Shown here: positions 17,148-26,071 of the stretch, one piece after another
How positions within the stretch are numbered: the first letter of the stretch is position 1
Layout: every line of letters begins with the position of its first letter
Assembly: GCF_007489285.1 (NCBI RefSeq)
Contig: NZ_VLIY01000005.1
Location: forward strand, 231,682 to 295,681
Length of the DNA: 64,000 bases
Direction of reading: 5' to 3'
Origin: Skermania sp. ID1734
Lineage (GTDB): Bacteria; Actinomycetota; Actinomycetes; Mycobacteriales; Mycobacteriaceae
Notes under the pieces: model-generated
What the model saw: only the letters and a program-made list of their open reading frames with translations
Told to the model about the DNA's origin: nothing
Database searches by the model: none
Position numbers and translations under genes: made by a program

Positions 17148-18332
17148 CTATTCAGGCACGCTGGTCACGTTTGTCAATGTGCTGCCGTCGTAGTTCTTTA
17201 GAGCCGCCTTCAACCAAGGCAGATTGATCGGACCACGAAGTTGCCGTCCGGTGAGAAGGTCGTGTTCGGTGTAGACGGGGGTGTTCTCGTAGTCGATGGA
17301 TGCGACCGTGGTGCCGCTGACGGCTGCCTGGAGGTGTTTTCCGCTCTGGGGCAGGTGCCATTCCTCGCGAACCCTGTTCAACGGACCGGCGACTGGGGTC
17401 GATAAGACCGTGCCGTCTTCGCTGAGCCAGAACAGGCGGTCCTCCACAAAGGTGAGGGTGTTCGGCGCCGTCGCGGCGGGGTGACCCGCCATGTCTATGG
17501 GTGTCTCAGTTCGTGCGCCGGTGCTGGTGTCGAGTCGAACGAGTGTGAGTTCAAATTTGCCTGTCTCATCGCGAAGAGCAGCGGCGGAGCCGTAGATGTT
17601 GTAGATCGCAGATCCATCTGCCGAACAGACCGAGGTTCGTGAGATCGGTCTGAATTCGGTGGGGTAGTCCCATTCACCTCGGGCTGGTGGCTCACCGGAG
17701 GTGGTCAGCTCGTACAGCCGATGTCGGGCGTTGGGTCGGCCAGAAACAATGTCATCGAAGTCCGCGACCACGCCATATGCGCTGGTATCGCAGTGGCCGG
17801 CCGTCACCATCATTCCGGGAACAGCCCCTTCTTTCGCCGCTGTATCGGCACGTGTCATCACATAGTTGTTGCGGTACGGCACGGTTGGGCCGTCCGGTCG
17901 GGCTGTGTTGAACCAGAACAGGGCCCCGCCGGATCGTGGATTCGGTGCCGCACCCTCGATCATGTTCTCGTCGATAGGAAAACGACTACTTCCGGTCTCG
18001 GTGAGGGTGACGACAGATTCAGCGGTTGCTGTTGTCAGTCCATGCCGCCAGCTGACAGTCGTAGCAGACGTGATGGCGCCGCCGCTTATGCGTCCCAGTT
18101 CGTTGCCACGGTTATCGAAAGCCACCACCGCAATGCGAGCATTTCGCGGTACCGGCAGGCCTGCTGGACCGATCGTCACGACGCCGATGGTGCCTGCGGG
18201 GAGCCGCTGCAGCTCCGCGGCGTGGTCCGAGCAGGACGTTCCAAGGAATATTACCGTTGTTAGCGCCAGGACCGCGGCTGTGTCCGTCGCCCGCGAGAAA
18301 TGAAGAATTCTTCCTCCTCCGGTGGAGATCAA
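17148..18332 (-). CDS. Putative lipoprotein, beta-propeller-like, unknown function
   Basis: About 394 residues. The N-terminus has a basic and hydrophobic stretch (ALTTVIFLGTSC) ending in a lipobox-like LGTSC, so it is probably a lipid-anchored exported protein. The body is rich in beta-strands with repeated blocks such as GALFWFNTA, DRLFWLSEDGTVL and TVASIDYENTPVY, suggesting a beta-propeller. The start is uncertain. A TTG at 18332 has no good ribosome site, whereas an ATT at 18308 sits 7 bp after a strong GGAGG. Confidence 0.65.
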   Translation of the reverse strand: MISTGGGRILHFSRATDTAAVLALTTVIFLGTSCSDHAAELQRLPAGTIGVVTIGPAGLPVPRNARIAVVAFDNRGNELGRISGGAITSATTVSWRHGLTTATAESVVTLTETGSSRFPIDENMIEGAAPNPRSGGALFWFNTARPDGPTVPYRNNYVMTRADTAAKEGAVPGMMVTAGHCDTSAYGVVADFDDIVSGRPNARHRLYELTTSGEPPARGEWDYPTEFRPISRTSVCSADGSAIYNIYGSAAALRDETGKFELTLVRLDTSTGARTETPIDMAGHPAATAPNTLTFVEDRLFWLSEDGTVLSTPVAGPLNRVREEWHLPQSGKHLQAAVSGTTVASIDYENTPVYTEHDLLTGRQLRGPINLPWLKAALKNYDGSTLTNVTSVPE

Positions 18333-18452
18333 GATTTGTGCCGCGTACGGCGGAGACCAATTCGCACATGGCCCAGAATGCATCTTCGTCAGTAATGCGT
18401 GACCCGGGTGGAATCTCGAAATATCCTTTGGCCAAAACACCCCAGCCGCCAT

Positions 18453-18737
18453 CCTTGTCTAGTTAACGTCCACCGAACGCGCCGACCGTGGAATCCCGTC
18501 CTTCCCCGGTTATCCACCGTGGCACCGGCGCTAGTCATCGATTATTGCGATGAGTGTCGTCCGTGCTCTGTGAGTTACAGCCGCTGCCTTCACCCGAGCA
18601 GCCAACGGCAAGCCCAATTCTGTTAATCGGCGATAAGGCGAGCAGGACTCTTTGTCGTCGGCGAACGATATGTCCCAAATCACACATGCATACGCTGACC
18701 AGCGACTTCATGAATCGAATCGGGAGGTAAGAAGCAA
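18453..18737. other. Intergenic region without a recognised gene
   Basis: About 285 bp between the divergent lipoprotein and alcohol dehydrogenase genes. I see no supported reading frame. A GGGAGGTAAG ribosome site precedes the dehydrogenase GTG. No clear palindrome is present. Confidence 0.5.
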
Positions 18738-19778
18738 GTGCGTGCTGTGAAACTGACTGGACCCGGGACCCTCGGATTGGAACAGACCGACAAGCCGGAG
18801 CCCGGGCCCGGACAGGTCCGTGTCCGCGTCGCCGGCGCCGGACTGTGCCACTCCGACCTCCACGTCCTCCACCTGGGCGACGCCTGGCCGGCGTTCGGTG
18901 GCACCGTCGGACACGAGGGGGGCGGCTGGGTCGACGCGATCGCCGACGACGTCACCGACCTCGCGGTAGGCGACGCGGTGGTCGTCAATCTGATCTGGAG
19001 CTGCGGATCCTGCCGCGCCTGCATCGAAGGACGGGACAACGCCTGTACCGCCGCCAGCACTCGTACCGGCCTGCCCCTCACTCCCGGCCTGGGACCCGAC
19101 GGCTCCATGGCCGAGTACATCCTGGTTCCGGCCCGGCACGCGGTGTCGATCGGCTCTCTCGACCCCGCATCCGCCGCCCCGTTGACCGATGCCGGGGTCA
19201 CCCCGATGCACGCCATCAATACCGTGCGTGACCGACTGACGCCTGGCGCGACCGTCGTAGTCATCGGCCTCGGCGGACTGGGCCACATCGCCGTCCAGAT
19301 CCTGGCCGCGATCAGCGCATCGCGGATCATTGCCCTTGATACCGACCCCGCCAAACGTTCCTCCGCCGCTGAGCACGGCGCCGACCTCGTCCTCGACAGC
19401 AACGACGCGGCGATCGAAACCATCCTGACCGAGACCAACGGCACTGGCGCCGACGTGGTGCTCGATCTCGTCGGCGTCCAACCCACCGTCGACATCGCCC
19501 GCCGGGTCGTCGCCGCCGAAGGCGCCATCCGCTTCGTCGGCCTCGGCGGCGGCACACTCAACTTCAACGTGGGCGTCGACAGCGAGACCCTGCCCTGGGG
19601 TGTCAACGTCCAACGCTCCTACGGCGGCACTCGCCAAGACCTCACCGACGTCATCGCCCTCGCCCAGCGGGGCCGGATCTCCATCAACACCGTCACGTAT
19701 CCCCTCGACGAGTATCAACAGGCCTTCGACGACCTCGAGGCCGGACGGGTTACAGGCCGAGCAATCCTCGTCCCCTAG
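18738..19778 (+). CDS. Zinc-dependent NAD(P) alcohol dehydrogenase (MDR)
   Basis: A 346-residue protein starting at GTG. The catalytic zinc ligands are seen in GLCHSDLH (Cys near residue 36) and GHEGGG (His-Glu near 58). The structural zinc site is CGSCRACIEGRDNAC (four Cys near 90-104), and the Rossmann motif is GLGGLGHIA. It is a complete medium-chain dehydrogenase oxidising an alcohol or reducing an aldehyde. It is followed 199 bp later by a broken esterase gene; no operon is evident. Confidence 0.92.
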   Translation: MRAVKLTGPGTLGLEQTDKPEPGPGQVRVRVAGAGLCHSDLHVLHLGDAWPAFGGTVGHEGGGWVDAIADDVTDLAVGDAVVVNLIWSCGSCRACIEGRDNACTAASTRTGLPLTPGLGPDGSMAEYILVPARHAVSIGSLDPASAAPLTDAGVTPMHAINTVRDRLTPGATVVVIGLGGLGHIAVQILAAISASRIIALDTDPAKRSSAAEHGADLVLDSNDAAIETILTETNGTGADVVLDLVGVQPTVDIARRVVAAEGAIRFVGLGGGTLNFNVGVDSETLPWGVNVQRSYGGTRQDLTDVIALAQRGRISINTVTYPLDEYQQAFDDLEAGRVTGRAILVP

Positions 19779-19977
19779 ATGACCGTGGGCAAGCCGATGC
19801 GACGCGGTGGTGATCGGCTTAGCCGGGCTGTTCTTGCGTCACGTCCGAGCTCACCCCGCGGGCTATTGCGGATTCGAGATGTCGGTGTCCACCTGGTGCC
19901 GAGTCCGGACTGGATCGACGAGCTCCGGATAACCGAATCCGACCATCGTTCTTCTGGATACGAACACGAGAGAACAC

Positions 19978-20921
19978 ATGCCACTTCATCACGAAGCCCA
20001 AGCGCTCCTCGCCGCCCTCACCGCCGGTGGTGTCCCACCCTTCGAATGCATGACCGTCCCCCAGGCGCGCGCGACGGCGAACGCTTTCATGGATATGCAG
20101 GGCACCACCGAGGACGTGGCGTCAGTGACCGACATGGCGGTTCCCGGGCCGGCCGGTGACATCCCGGTCCGGGTCTATCGCCCCGCCGGGTCCGGCGATG
20201 CGCCACTACCCGCCGTCGTCTATTACCACGGCGGCGGCTGGGTCATCGGGTCACTGGACATCGTGGACAACCCGGTGCGGCGCCTGTCCAACGCACTGAA
20301 TGCGGTCGTCGTCTCGGTCGACTACCGGCTGGCGCCCGAGCACCCGTTTCCGCTGCCTTCGACGACGCCTACGCTGCGATCGCTTGGGTGGCGGGCAACT
20401 CCGTCGCCCTGAACGTCGACCCGGCCTCAATAGCGGTCTCTGGTGACAGCGCGGGCGGCAACCTCGCAGCCGCGGTGGCCCTGGCCGCGCGGGCCGAGGG
20501 GGAGCCCGATCTCGCCGCGCAGTTGCTCTTCTATCCGTGTTTGGCGTTTGATTTCGACACCGAATCGTACCGTCAGAACGCGGAGGGATATCTCCTCCAG
20601 CGGGCCAGTATGCAGTGGTTCTACGCGCACTTCTTCGGCAACCAGGGCGGACCGCCCACGGACTGGCGCGCCTGCCCGGCTTCTACCAGGGACCTCTCCG
20701 GTTCGGTGCCGGCGTTCATTGCCGTCGCCGAGTTCGATCCACTACGCAACGACGGCGAGCGATACGCCGCTCGCCTCAACGACAGCGGTGGGCGGGTGTC
20801 GCTAATTCAGTACGACGGTCTCATCCACGGGTTCTTCTGGTTACTCGGCGCAATTCCAAGCGGGGCAGCGCTACTCGACGACGCCGCCGCCTTCTTCCGG
20901 TCGACGATGCAAACGAGCTGA
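19978..20921 (+). pseudogene. HSL-family alpha/beta-hydrolase (esterase) with a frameshift
   Basis: Two overlapping frames encode one HSL-type esterase of about 313 residues. The first (from ATG 19978) carries the oxyanion HGGGW and VDYRLAPEHPFP. The second carries the nucleophile GDSAGG, the acid in AEFDPLRNDG and the His in DGLIHGF. Losing one base near 20350-20353 breaks the frame: restoring it gives the family-typical PAAFDDAYAAIAWVAGN join. All catalytic parts survive, so the change is recent or a sequencing error. Confidence 0.85.
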
Positions 20922-21044
20922 GCAGGTCCGCCGTCACCGTTGATGCGCCAGCCTCCCGTTCGGCTTCTTACCACCGTTGTCCGGGAGGCGGGCGTTTCGA
21001 GGTCGCCGGCGGTCCTTGTGGCGCCGCCATCGCCGCACCGATCA

Positions 21045-23708
21045 CTATCCCCGCGCCATGTCCACGAACCGACTCAGATGCAGTTGGTGGGCAACGGTAA
21101 TCGTGGCAGTAGGGCCATTTCTATGCTTGCCGAGGATCAAGTCTGCTTCGCCGCCTCGTGGGTCGTCGCGCTCGAATGCGTCGGGGCGGTGCAAAAGGAT
21201 AACCATGTCGGCATCTTGTTCCAGGCTATTGTGGACTGAAATACCTTGTGCGACGAAGTTATTGGTCCCGGGAACCGTTCCATCGAACACATCTTGCTCG
21301 CCGATGCTGGCAATTTCGACGATCTGGTCCCAGAAAACGTCGTTGGTCGCGAGCATTTCGATGTCGGCGTCGTCGAGCACTGCGGCAACACGGGCCAAGC
21401 GCGACCGACTGGGCGAGTGCTTCCACATAGTAGAGCCGCAGAAGCGCGAGCCCATCGCGTCAGCAAACTGACGATGTGTCATTTCCTTGGCGGCCAACAG
21501 GTTCCGCACATCGTTCCAGACTTCCCGCGGCACCGTGTCCACGTTCGTGTTGTGCGCGAGCGGTGCCAGCTCGGTGAGCACCGATTCGGCGATGACGCCA
21601 CGGGCGCCGTGCGCGCCGATGTCTCGGAGGAAGGTGGTCTGGTTCTCGGAACCGTCGACGACTAGATGCCAGCAGTCTCGATAACCAGCCTTGAGCACTC
21701 GCTTGATCCGACTGTGCACACCAAGTCGCAGGAGTAGCTGCGCCACATCATCGATGAGCCGGCGGCTGGTGGATGCGTAGTAGATCCTTGCCTGTCGACC
21801 TTTCGCATCCCAGCGCACGGAACCGTCGGTTGCCCACAGGTGCCGAAGAAATAGCGCGACCTGGTCGTTTGGCAGCCAAAACACCTGCTGCGGAACGAAC
21901 TTTTCGTAACTGCGGAGCCCGAAGAGTCCAAGAGAGTCGAGCCACGCGGCGATCGGATTACGTTTCCCGTGGGTCAGCCGCTCAGGCGCCCGCAGACGCA
22001 GGGTGGTCACTCGCGCTGCTGGATAGTCATCCCGGACCGCCGTTACGCCGAAGTGGGTGGCTGCCTCCGTGACTGCCGCGAGGTTAGCCTCGTCGATGCT
22101 GGCGTAGCGAATCGGCTGTCGCTTGACGCACGACCCGTCGCCGATCATATGGGCCAGCAGAATGATCTCCGCGTCTGGAAGACGTTTGGTATCTACTGGT
22201 TCGGGCACGTGCCGCGGGATTGCGAGCCGGTCCCCGACGACTAGCTTTTCGAGGGCAATCCAGCCGTCGATGGTCATGAATGGGTGGTTACCGGTCGCCT
22301 CCACCTGCCGGCCGGACGCCAAACGAAGTCGAAACACCTCTTTGCGGCCGCTGGGAAAGACCTTCACCATCGGACGGGCGACCATGCGCATTCGCTCGTC
22401 GAGAGACCAGACCAGGGGTTGTTCGCCGGACTCGAGCAACTCGCCCAGCGTGACTTCGGCACCGTTGTCGGCGCGAAGGATGCGGGTCGATGCGGTAAGG
22501 CAGCCCGACTCACGCAGGTCAGACACCATCGGCTTCTTGTCTGTCCGCTGCTCGGGTCCACGGTTGAGCTGGCTTATCGCCACCACCGGTACTTCGAGTT
22601 CTTTTGCGAGCAGCTTCAGGGATCGGGAAAACTCCGAAACTTCTTGCTGCCTGGATTCGACCTTCTTGCCGGAGGTCATCAGCTGCAAATAATCGACCAC
22701 GACGAGTCGCAAATCGTGGCGCTGCTTCAGCCGGCGCGCTTTCGCGCGAATTTCCATCATCGTGAGATTGGGGGAGTCGTCGACAAACAGTGGCGCTTCG
22801 CTGATTTCGCTCATTCGGCGCGCGAGTCGTGTCCAGTCGTCATCGGTCATGCGTCCGGCGCGCATGTCGCCGAGCTTGATCTTCGCTTCGGCCGAGAGCA
22901 GGCGCATGACAATTTCCGTACGGCTCATTTCGAGCGAGAAAATCACGCTGGCCAAGCCGTGCTTGATGGAGCAGGAGCGCATGAAGTCCATTCCCAGTGT
23001 GGATTTGCCTACGCCCGGCCGCGCCGCCACGATGATCATCTGCCCCGGATGCAGCCCGTTGGTCACCTCGTCCAACTCGGCGAAACCCGTCGGCACCCCT
23101 AGCGAAATGCCGCCACGGCTGGCGATGGAGTCGATCTCGTCCATCGTCGGCTGCAGCAACTCTTCGAGCTGAATGAAGTCCTCGGCCGTGCGGCGCTCGG
23201 TGACCTCATAGACCTCGGCCTGCGCACGATCGACCACCTCGGCGACGTCCTGCCCATCCGCGCCCGCGTAGCCGTACTGCACGATGCGGGTGCCGGCCTC
23301 AACGAGGCGGCGCAGGATCGCCTTCTCCGCCACGATCTCGGCGTAGTAGCCAGCGTTGGCCGCGGTTGGCACGGTCTGGGTGAGAGTGACCAGATAGGCG
23401 GGTCCACCAATACGGCGCAACTCGCCCTTGCGGTCCAATTCCGCTGCGACGGTCACCGGGTCAGCGGGCTCGCCGCGGCCGTACAGGTCGAGGATGGCGT
23501 CGTAGATGCTCTGGTGCGCCGGGCGGTAGAAGTCGCCGGGGCGCAACCGCTCGAGGACGTCGGCGATGGCGTCTTTGCTGAGCAGCATGCCGCCGAGGAC
23601 GGACTGCTCGGCGGCCATGTCCTGGGGTGGCTGACGACCGAAATCTTCACCGGGTGGCTCGTTGGACGACCGATCCTCGGTGTGCCCACGATCGTCGACA
23701 ACTGCCAC
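21045..23708 (-). CDS. dnaB: Replicative DNA helicase DnaB with intein
   Basis: An 887-residue precursor; after splicing the helicase is 462 residues. It unwinds DNA at the replication fork as a hexamer. The N-terminal domain reads AEQSVLGGMLLSKDAIADVLE, the Walker A is ARPGVGKST and Walker B is VVVDYLQLM. An intein splits the conserved RESG / SLEQDAD sequence. The GTG at 23708 gives the mycobacterial N-terminus MAVVDD and has a GAGG site; the GTG at 23729 is an alternative. It lies downstream of rplI in the same direction, separated by a terminator, as in mycobacteria. Confidence 0.96.
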   Translation of the reverse strand: MAVVDDRGHTEDRSSNEPPGEDFGRQPPQDMAAEQSVLGGMLLSKDAIADVLERLRPGDFYRPAHQSIYDAILDLYGRGEPADPVTVAAELDRKGELRRIGGPAYLVTLTQTVPTAANAGYYAEIVAEKAILRRLVEAGTRIVQYGYAGADGQDVAEVVDRAQAEVYEVTERRTAEDFIQLEELLQPTMDEIDSIASRGGISLGVPTGFAELDEVTNGLHPGQMIIVAARPGVGKSTLGMDFMRSCSIKHGLASVIFSLEMSRTEIVMRLLSAEAKIKLGDMRAGRMTDDDWTRLARRMSEISEAPLFVDDSPNLTMMEIRAKARRLKQRHDLRLVVVDYLQLMTSGKKVESRQQEVSEFSRSLKLLAKELEVPVVAISQLNRGPEQRTDKKPMVSDLRESGCLTASTRILRADNGAEVTLGELLESGEQPLVWSLDERMRMVARPMVKVFPSGRKEVFRLRLASGRQVEATGNHPFMTIDGWIALEKLVVGDRLAIPRHVPEPVDTKRLPDAEIILLAHMIGDGSCVKRQPIRYASIDEANLAAVTEAATHFGVTAVRDDYPAARVTTLRLRAPERLTHGKRNPIAAWLDSLGLFGLRSYEKFVPQQVFWLPNDQVALFLRHLWATDGSVRWDAKGRQARIYYASTSRRLIDDVAQLLLRLGVHSRIKRVLKAGYRDCWHLVVDGSENQTTFLRDIGAHGARGVIAESVLTELAPLAHNTNVDTVPREVWNDVRNLLAAKEMTHRQFADAMGSRFCGSTMWKHSPSRSRLARVAAVLDDADIEMLATNDVFWDQIVEIASIGEQDVFDGTVPGTNNFVAQGISVHNSLEQDADMVILLHRPDAFERDDPRGGEADLILGKHRNGPTATITVAHQLHLSRFVDMARG
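21228..22502 (-). mobile_element. DnaB intein with LAGLIDADG homing endonuclease
   Basis: A 425-residue insertion (residues 403-827 of the precursor). It starts with Cys (CLTASTRIL) and ends GISVHN, followed by Ser as the first C-extein residue. Block B TGNHPF and the terminal His-Asn are intact, so splicing should work. Two LAGLIDADG-like helices are present (LLAHMIGDGS and LRHLWATDGS), indicating a probably active endonuclease. The insertion point RESG/SLEQDAD is a known DnaB intein site in the conserved ATPase core. Confidence 0.95.
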
Positions 23709-24213
23709 TAAACCTCGCCCACCTTCCACATCGGCACCGCCGTGCAGCGCCCCGAATCACTGCACAACTTCTACCCGCCAGCACCGACAAATTTCTTGCT
23801 GGCAACCACCGCCACCCGTCGCGGTGCACTCGCGGGCATGACGCTAAGTCCCATGCGGTCACGCATCAAATCGGCCTGTGGACGGTTCTGGGGATGAAAT
23901 GTGGAAAGTGTTGGAGCAGCGTGTGCACCTGGTGTGGATAACCTTGGGATAACTCAAGATCACACTTCTGAAGATGCAGGTAGACCGCGTTTTGACAAAG
24001 TACATTGCTGGGGATTGATGCCGGTACGGCGTGTCGCCCAGGTTGATTCTTCGGGCGTGTTGCGTAAACAGGCGGTGGCGGCAATATGACTTGCATCACC
24101 TTCCTGCGGTTTGTTTATATGACGAATTACCTGATGCTGACCGCTGGCCTTTCGGGTGCCGGTTGTCCGGCGCTAAGTCGAGCAAATATCTGGCATGTCC
24201 AGGCGCAGAACGC
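23709..24213. other. Intergenic region between dnaB and the rplI terminator
   Basis: About 500 bp, less GC-rich than its surroundings. No reading frame is supported. It presumably holds the dnaB promoter. A TTGACA hexamer at 23994-23999 on the plus strand has no good -10 partner. Confidence 0.5.
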
Positions 24214-24254
24214 AGAAAACGGCCCCGGTGAGCGTGCGCATCACCGGGGCCGTT
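24214..24254 (-). terminator. Rho-independent terminator of the ribosomal protein operon
   Basis: A 14-bp perfect inverted repeat (24218-24231 and 24241-24254) lies 13 bp after the rplI stop and is followed in the minus direction by a short T run. Confidence 0.9.
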
Positions 24255-24267
24255 CCGCATTTGTCCG

Positions 24268-24726
24268 CTAGCTGGTAGCGGTCACCTCGAGCTCGAACTT
24301 CGCAGTCACGTCGGGGTGCAACTCCACCGCCACCGGGTGCTTGCCCGTGGCCTTGATGTGTGCCTTCGGCAGCACGATGCTGCGCTTGTCCACGACGGGA
24401 CCGCCCGCGGACTTGATCGCGTCGGCCACATCGGCGGCCGTGACCGAACCGAAGAGCTTGCCGGAGCCGCTGGCCGTCTTTGCCGTCAGGGTCACCGACG
24501 CCAGGCCCTCGATGGCCTGCTTGAGCTCGCGGGCGTGGTCGAGGTCGCGAACACGACGCGCCTCGCGCGAGCGCCGGATGCCGGCCACCTGCTTCTCGGC
24601 GCCACGGGTGGCGACGATGGCCAGCCCGCGCGGCAGCAGGTAGTTGCGGCCGTATCCGTCCTTCACCTCGACGGTGTCACCGGAAATACCGAGGTTGTCT
24701 ACATCAGCAGTCAGAATCAGCTTCAT
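24268..24726 (-). CDS. rplI: 50S ribosomal protein L9
   Basis: A 152-residue protein with the L9 N-terminal signature [20 protein letters not shown] followed by [17 protein letters not shown] central helix and a C-terminal rRNA-binding domain follow ([18 protein letters not shown]). It binds 23S rRNA at the base of the L1 stalk. It is the last gene of rpsF-ssb-rpsR-rplI and is followed by a strong terminator. Confidence 0.98.
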   Translation of the reverse strand: MKLILTADVDNLGISGDTVEVKDGYGRNYLLPRGLAIVATRGAEKQVAGIRRSREARRVRDLDHARELKQAIEGLASVTLTAKTASGSGKLFGSVTAADVADAIKSAGGPVVDKRSIVLPKAHIKATGKHPVAVELHPDVTAKFELEVTATS

Positions 24727-24741
24727 CGTGATCTGCCCTCC

Positions 24742-24990
24742 TTAGCGCGCCGTCGAGGCGTACGGCAGCAGCGCCACCTCGCGCGAGTTCTTGACGGCGA
24801 TCGCAATGTCACGCTGATGCTGGACACAGTTGCCGGTCACCCGACGGGCCCGGATCTTGCCGCGGTCGCTGACGAACTTGCGCAGCAGCGCCGTGTCCTT
24901 GTAATCGATCTGAGCGGTCTCGCCCTTTGCCTTGCAGAACGGGCAAGCCTTCTTCTTGAGCACCTTTTCGCGCGCCGGTGCTTTAGCCAT
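24742..24990 (-). CDS. rpsR: 30S ribosomal protein S18, zinc-binding (C+) form
   Basis: An 82-residue protein with [19 protein letters not shown] and NCVQHQRDI. The CPFC pair together with the later Cys-x-x-His suggests the zinc-binding paralogue type; zinc-starvation forms lack these residues. S18 pairs with S6 on the 30S platform. It is cotranscribed between ssb and rplI. Confidence 0.97.
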   Translation of the reverse strand: MAKAPAREKVLKKKACPFCKAKGETAQIDYKDTALLRKFVSDRGKIRARRVTGNCVQHQRDIAIAVKNSREVALLPYASTAR

Positions 24991-25021
24991 GGGTCTTCTC
25001 CAAAATTATTCGATGTGAGTG

Positions 25022-25534
25022 TCAGAACGGGGGTTCGTCGTCCACCCGGCCGCCGCCGCCGAACGAGCCGGACGCCTGCGGGGCCGAACCCCACGGGTCA
25101 TCGCCGCCGCTGTTCTGGCTGCCGCGTCCGCCGCCGGACGAGCCGAATCCACCACCGCCGCCGCCACCGCGGCTGGCCTTGTTGATCTTTGCCGTCGCAT
25201 AGCGCAAGGAGGGGCCGATCTCATCGACCTCGAGCTCCACCACTGTTCGCTTTTCGCCCTCGCGAGTCTCATACGAGCGCTGCTTCAAGCGTCCGCTGAC
25301 AATCACTCGCGAGCCGCGGGTGAGGCTCTCGGCCACGTTCTCCGCGGCTTCACGCCAGATGTTGCAGCGCATGAACAGCGCCTCGCCGTCTTTCCATTCA
25401 TTGGAATTGCGGTCGAACACGCGCGGGGTCGAGGCAACGGTGAAGTTGGCAACGGCCGCGCCCGCGGGCGTGAAACGAAGCTCGGGATCAGCCGTCAAAT
25501 TTCCGATGACGGTGATGATGGTGTCGCCAGCCAT
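25022..25534 (-). CDS. ssb: Single-stranded DNA-binding protein
   Basis: A 170-residue protein. The OB-fold covers residues 1-115 ([38 protein letters not shown]). A Gly/Ser-rich linker follows, and the conserved acidic tip DDEPPF ends the protein, which recruits replication and repair partners. Its place between rpsF and rpsR is the normal actinobacterial order. Confidence 0.97.
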   Translation of the reverse strand: MAGDTIITVIGNLTADPELRFTPAGAAVANFTVASTPRVFDRNSNEWKDGEALFMRCNIWREAAENVAESLTRGSRVIVSGRLKQRSYETREGEKRTVVELEVDEIGPSLRYATAKINKASRGGGGGGGFGSSGGGRGSQNSGGDDPWGSAPQASGSFGGGGRVDDEPPF

Positions 25535-25611
25535 GTGGTCCTCCTGCAGTGTGCGAATCGCTTGCGCTAGAGCCTAGGCGTAGGGGCCGACAGGCTGTGC
25601 GCGTACGACCC

Positions 25612-25899
25612 TCACTTGCCGTGCCGCAGCACCTTGGTGCGCAGGACCGACTCGTTCAGCGAAAGCTGGCGGTCGAGTTCCTTGACGGTGGCCGGCTCGG
25701 CGTTGAGATCGATAACTGCGTAGATCCCCTCGGCATGCTTGGCGATTTCGTAGGCAAGGCGGCGCTTACCCCAAATGTCGACCTTGTCGACCTTGCCGCC
25801 GTCCTGGCGAACCACGTTGAGGAACGTATCCAGGGACGGGGCAACGGTGCGCTCGTCCAGGCTCGGATCGAGAATGATCATCAATTCGTAATGACGCAC
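25612..25899 (-). CDS. rpsF: 30S ribosomal protein S6
   Basis: A 95-residue protein starting at [23 protein letters not shown], then [21 protein letters not shown], the S6 fold. S6 binds S18 on the 30S platform, and the S6:S18 complex is known to bind the rpsF leader in many bacteria. An AGGAGGTGATGAGG tract precedes the start. It is the first gene of rpsF-ssb-rpsR-rplI. Confidence 0.97.
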   Translation of the reverse strand: MRHYELMIILDPSLDERTVAPSLDTFLNVVRQDGGKVDKVDIWGKRRLAYEIAKHAEGIYAVIDLNAEPATVKELDRQLSLNESVLRTKVLRHGK

Positions 25900-25931
25900 G
25901 GGACCTCATCACCTCCTATGGACTGTGAACG

Positions 25932-25950
25932 GCTACGGACTTTCCGTAGC
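25932..25950 (-). promoter_or_regulatory. Hairpin in the rpsF leader
   Basis: A perfect 8-bp inverted repeat with a 3-base loop lies 32 bp upstream of rpsF. On the mRNA strand it is followed at once by CCGUUC. It may be part of an S6:S18 autoregulatory leader or a short attenuator; I could not test the Rfam model. Confidence 0.4.
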
Positions 25951-26071
25951 AGGAGGGTCGTCGCGTCAGCAACCTGCCCAGGCTACAGGAACGGTGCCTG
26001 AGCTGGTTAATCGAGCAAACGGCGGCAGCGTCCGGCGCGGAACCAGCGGCGTCGGGACTTAGGCTGGATCC

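Noticed and set aside
23994..24030. A TTGACA box considered as a plus-strand promoter for a gene in the dnaB-rplI gap.
   Set aside because: No matching -10 box and no supported plus-strand gene follow.
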